A stretch of 64,000 nt of DNA, taken from assembly GCA_964035575.1 (NCBI GenBank), contig OZ037915.1:992001-1056000 (forward strand), written 5' to 3'. The notes under the pieces were generated by a model. That model was not told the origin of the DNA, did no database searches, and worked only from the letters and a program-made list of their open reading frames with translations. This DNA comes from Rhynchopus sp. YZ270_cl-10. Lineage: Eukaryota > Euglenozoa > Diplonemea > Diplonemida > Diplonemidae. Positions 62,884 through 64,000 of this stretch are shown here, piece after piece. A program made the position numbers and the translations under genes. The first letter of the stretch is position 1. The number at the start of each line of letters is the position of its first letter.

Positions 62884-63169
62884 GACATGCCCCCATCCCC
62901 TATCCCTATCCCTCCCCACCCCAGAGGGTCGCGAACATTCTATTCCACTCAGGGATTCCCAATGGCAGAGCTGCCCCTGTAAAGAAAAACTGCAAACAGC
63001 AAAACACAACACCTCACAACGCACCCACCTAGGGCAGCCTCGCCTTTAGAAACAAAAGAGGCATTTTGGACATGCATCAAAACACCTCTTCAGCGGAACA
63101 CCCGAACACCATAAGACGACCTCACGCATGCTTGGCCACCCTGCCCAGCAAAGCAATGGTGCCCCTCTC

Positions 63170-63672
63170 CCTCCACCTCCACCTCCACCTCCACCTCCAC
63201 CTCCACCTCCACCTCCACCTCCACCTCCACCTCCACCTCCACCTCCACCTCCACCTCCACCTCCACCTCCACCTCCACCTCCACCTCCACCTCCACCTCC
63301 ACCTCCACCTCCACCTCCACCTCCACCTCCACCTCCACCTCCACCTCCACCTCCACCTCCACCTCCACCTCCACCTCCACCTCCACCTCCACCTCCACCT
63401 CCACCTCCACCTCCACCTCCACCTCCACCTCCACCTCCACCTCCACCTCCACCTCCACCTCCACCTCCACCTCCACCTCCACCTCCACCTCCACCTCCAC
63501 CTCCACCTCCACCTCCACCTCCACCTCCACCTCCACCTCCACCTCCACCTCCACCTCCACCTCCACCTCCACCTCCACCTCCACCTCCACCTCCACCTCC
63601 ACCTCCACCTCCACCTCCACCTCCACCTCCACCTCCACCTCCACCTCCACCTCCACCTCCACCTCCACCTCC
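63170..63672. repeat. Hexanucleotide satellite (CCACCT)n, about 84 copies
   Basis: A perfect uninterrupted array of over 500 bp. It reads as poly-Pro, (His-Leu)n, (Glu-Val)n or (Arg-Trp)n in different frames; none is taken as a gene. After it, to 64000, nothing was recognised. Confidence 0.97.
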
Positions 63673-64000
63673 GCCCCCCTCTCACTCTCACTCCCACTAC
63701 ACGCTGCCTTTTTCCCCCGATCCCCTCCTCCTCCATCACGCCAGCCTCGATCTCTTGCTAAAAACCCCGCTTCTCCTATTCTGCACAGCACATCCACTCC
63801 CTTATGGTGGTTCTCGACTTACCCAAACAGAAAGCCTTGACAGATGAATGGGCCGCACATAGGGGCACGCACACATCACCACAAACACAAAGGAGCGGAC
63901 CGCGTCAAACAGAGAGAACCACCACCCCCTTTCCCCCCCCACTGAGGTACCGTCGTCAGCCCCCTCCCTTTTCTCCCTCTGCTAGATAGCTAAGGGGTTT

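Noticed and set aside
63066-63847. Four ORFs of more than 200 codons through the (CCACCT)n array
   Set aside because: They read a hexamer satellite (Pro, His-Leu, Glu-Val and Arg-Trp repeats) in different frames and strands; none has unique coding sequence of useful length.
1-64000. rRNA, tRNA, snRNA or SL RNA genes; bacterial-type operons; retroviral or LTR elements
   Set aside because: No convincing conserved segments of any of these were found on either strand by reading; a covariance-model search could still find diverged RNA genes.

Overview
This window comes from the nuclear genome of a unicellular eukaryote. The evidence is GT-AG spliceosomal introns whose donors are mostly GTAT, a PPR protein with a mitochondrial-type leader, an adenylyl cyclase-associated protein (CAP), an RNA14/CSTF3-type HAT-repeat protein, a UFM1-conjugating enzyme, a PHO80-like cyclin, and a large amount of non-coding repeat. 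Every convincing gene lies on the minus strand across 64 kb. That one-way layout, and a receptor cyclase whose catalytic domain resembles the trypanosome type, fit a euglenozoan-like lineage (for example a diplonemid). This placement is an inference, and no rRNA, tRNA or spliced-leader gene was seen to confirm it.

Layout (genes read right to left). 1-2.5 kb: degenerate repeats. 2.5-5.6 kb: four near-identical tandem genes for an unrecognised 91-residue protein. 5.6-7.4 kb: a terminal-inverted-repeat (TIR) element and a four-copy 249-bp satellite. 7.9-9.1 kb: PPR gene. 9.9-10.3 kb: foldback array of GTACTTTTT. 11.5-15.3 kb: CAP, with exons for two copies of its N-terminal helical domain. 16-18.5 kb: TIR elements and an 8-bp satellite. 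19.4-22.7 kb: receptor cyclase with a 5'-nucleotidase-like ectodomain. 22.9-24.6 kb: ankyrin/EF-hand protein. 25.9-27.1 kb: ubiquitin-like/WD40 protein. 28.1-28.8 kb: two exons of an unknown gene. 30.5-33.6 kb: CSTF3/Rna14 homologue. 36.3-38.5 kb: inverted repeats and a 1.6-kb piggyBac-like element with TTAA target sites. 39.6-40.6 kb: unknown gene. 44.7-46.5 kb: DUF4116-type protein. 47.4-49.3 kb: coiled-coil protein and UFC1. 49.3-60.3 kb: no convincing gene, many repeats. 60.4-60.9 kb: cyclin. 61-64 kb: a decayed plus-strand coding trace, a 497-bp duplication and a (CCACCT)n array.

The most unusual signal is not a protein. Several dozen short hairpin elements (families A to I here) fill introns and intergenic spaces. 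The non-palindromic families are almost all in one orientation. In the sense of the genes each is a hairpin followed by a U-tract. Two families (A and E) share an outer stem (AGATG/CATCT) and a CCTC-containing loop, while the inner stem changes on both sides together (CTAAG/CTTAG, TATGC/GCATA, CCTGC/GCAGG). Most genes have a hairpin or inverted repeat some 25 to 200 bases after the stop codon, and four of the five proposed CAP introns carry these elements. They may be intercistronic RNA-processing signals or mobile hairpins tolerated in one orientation. All family assignments were made by eye from the sequence, without alignment software or database searches.
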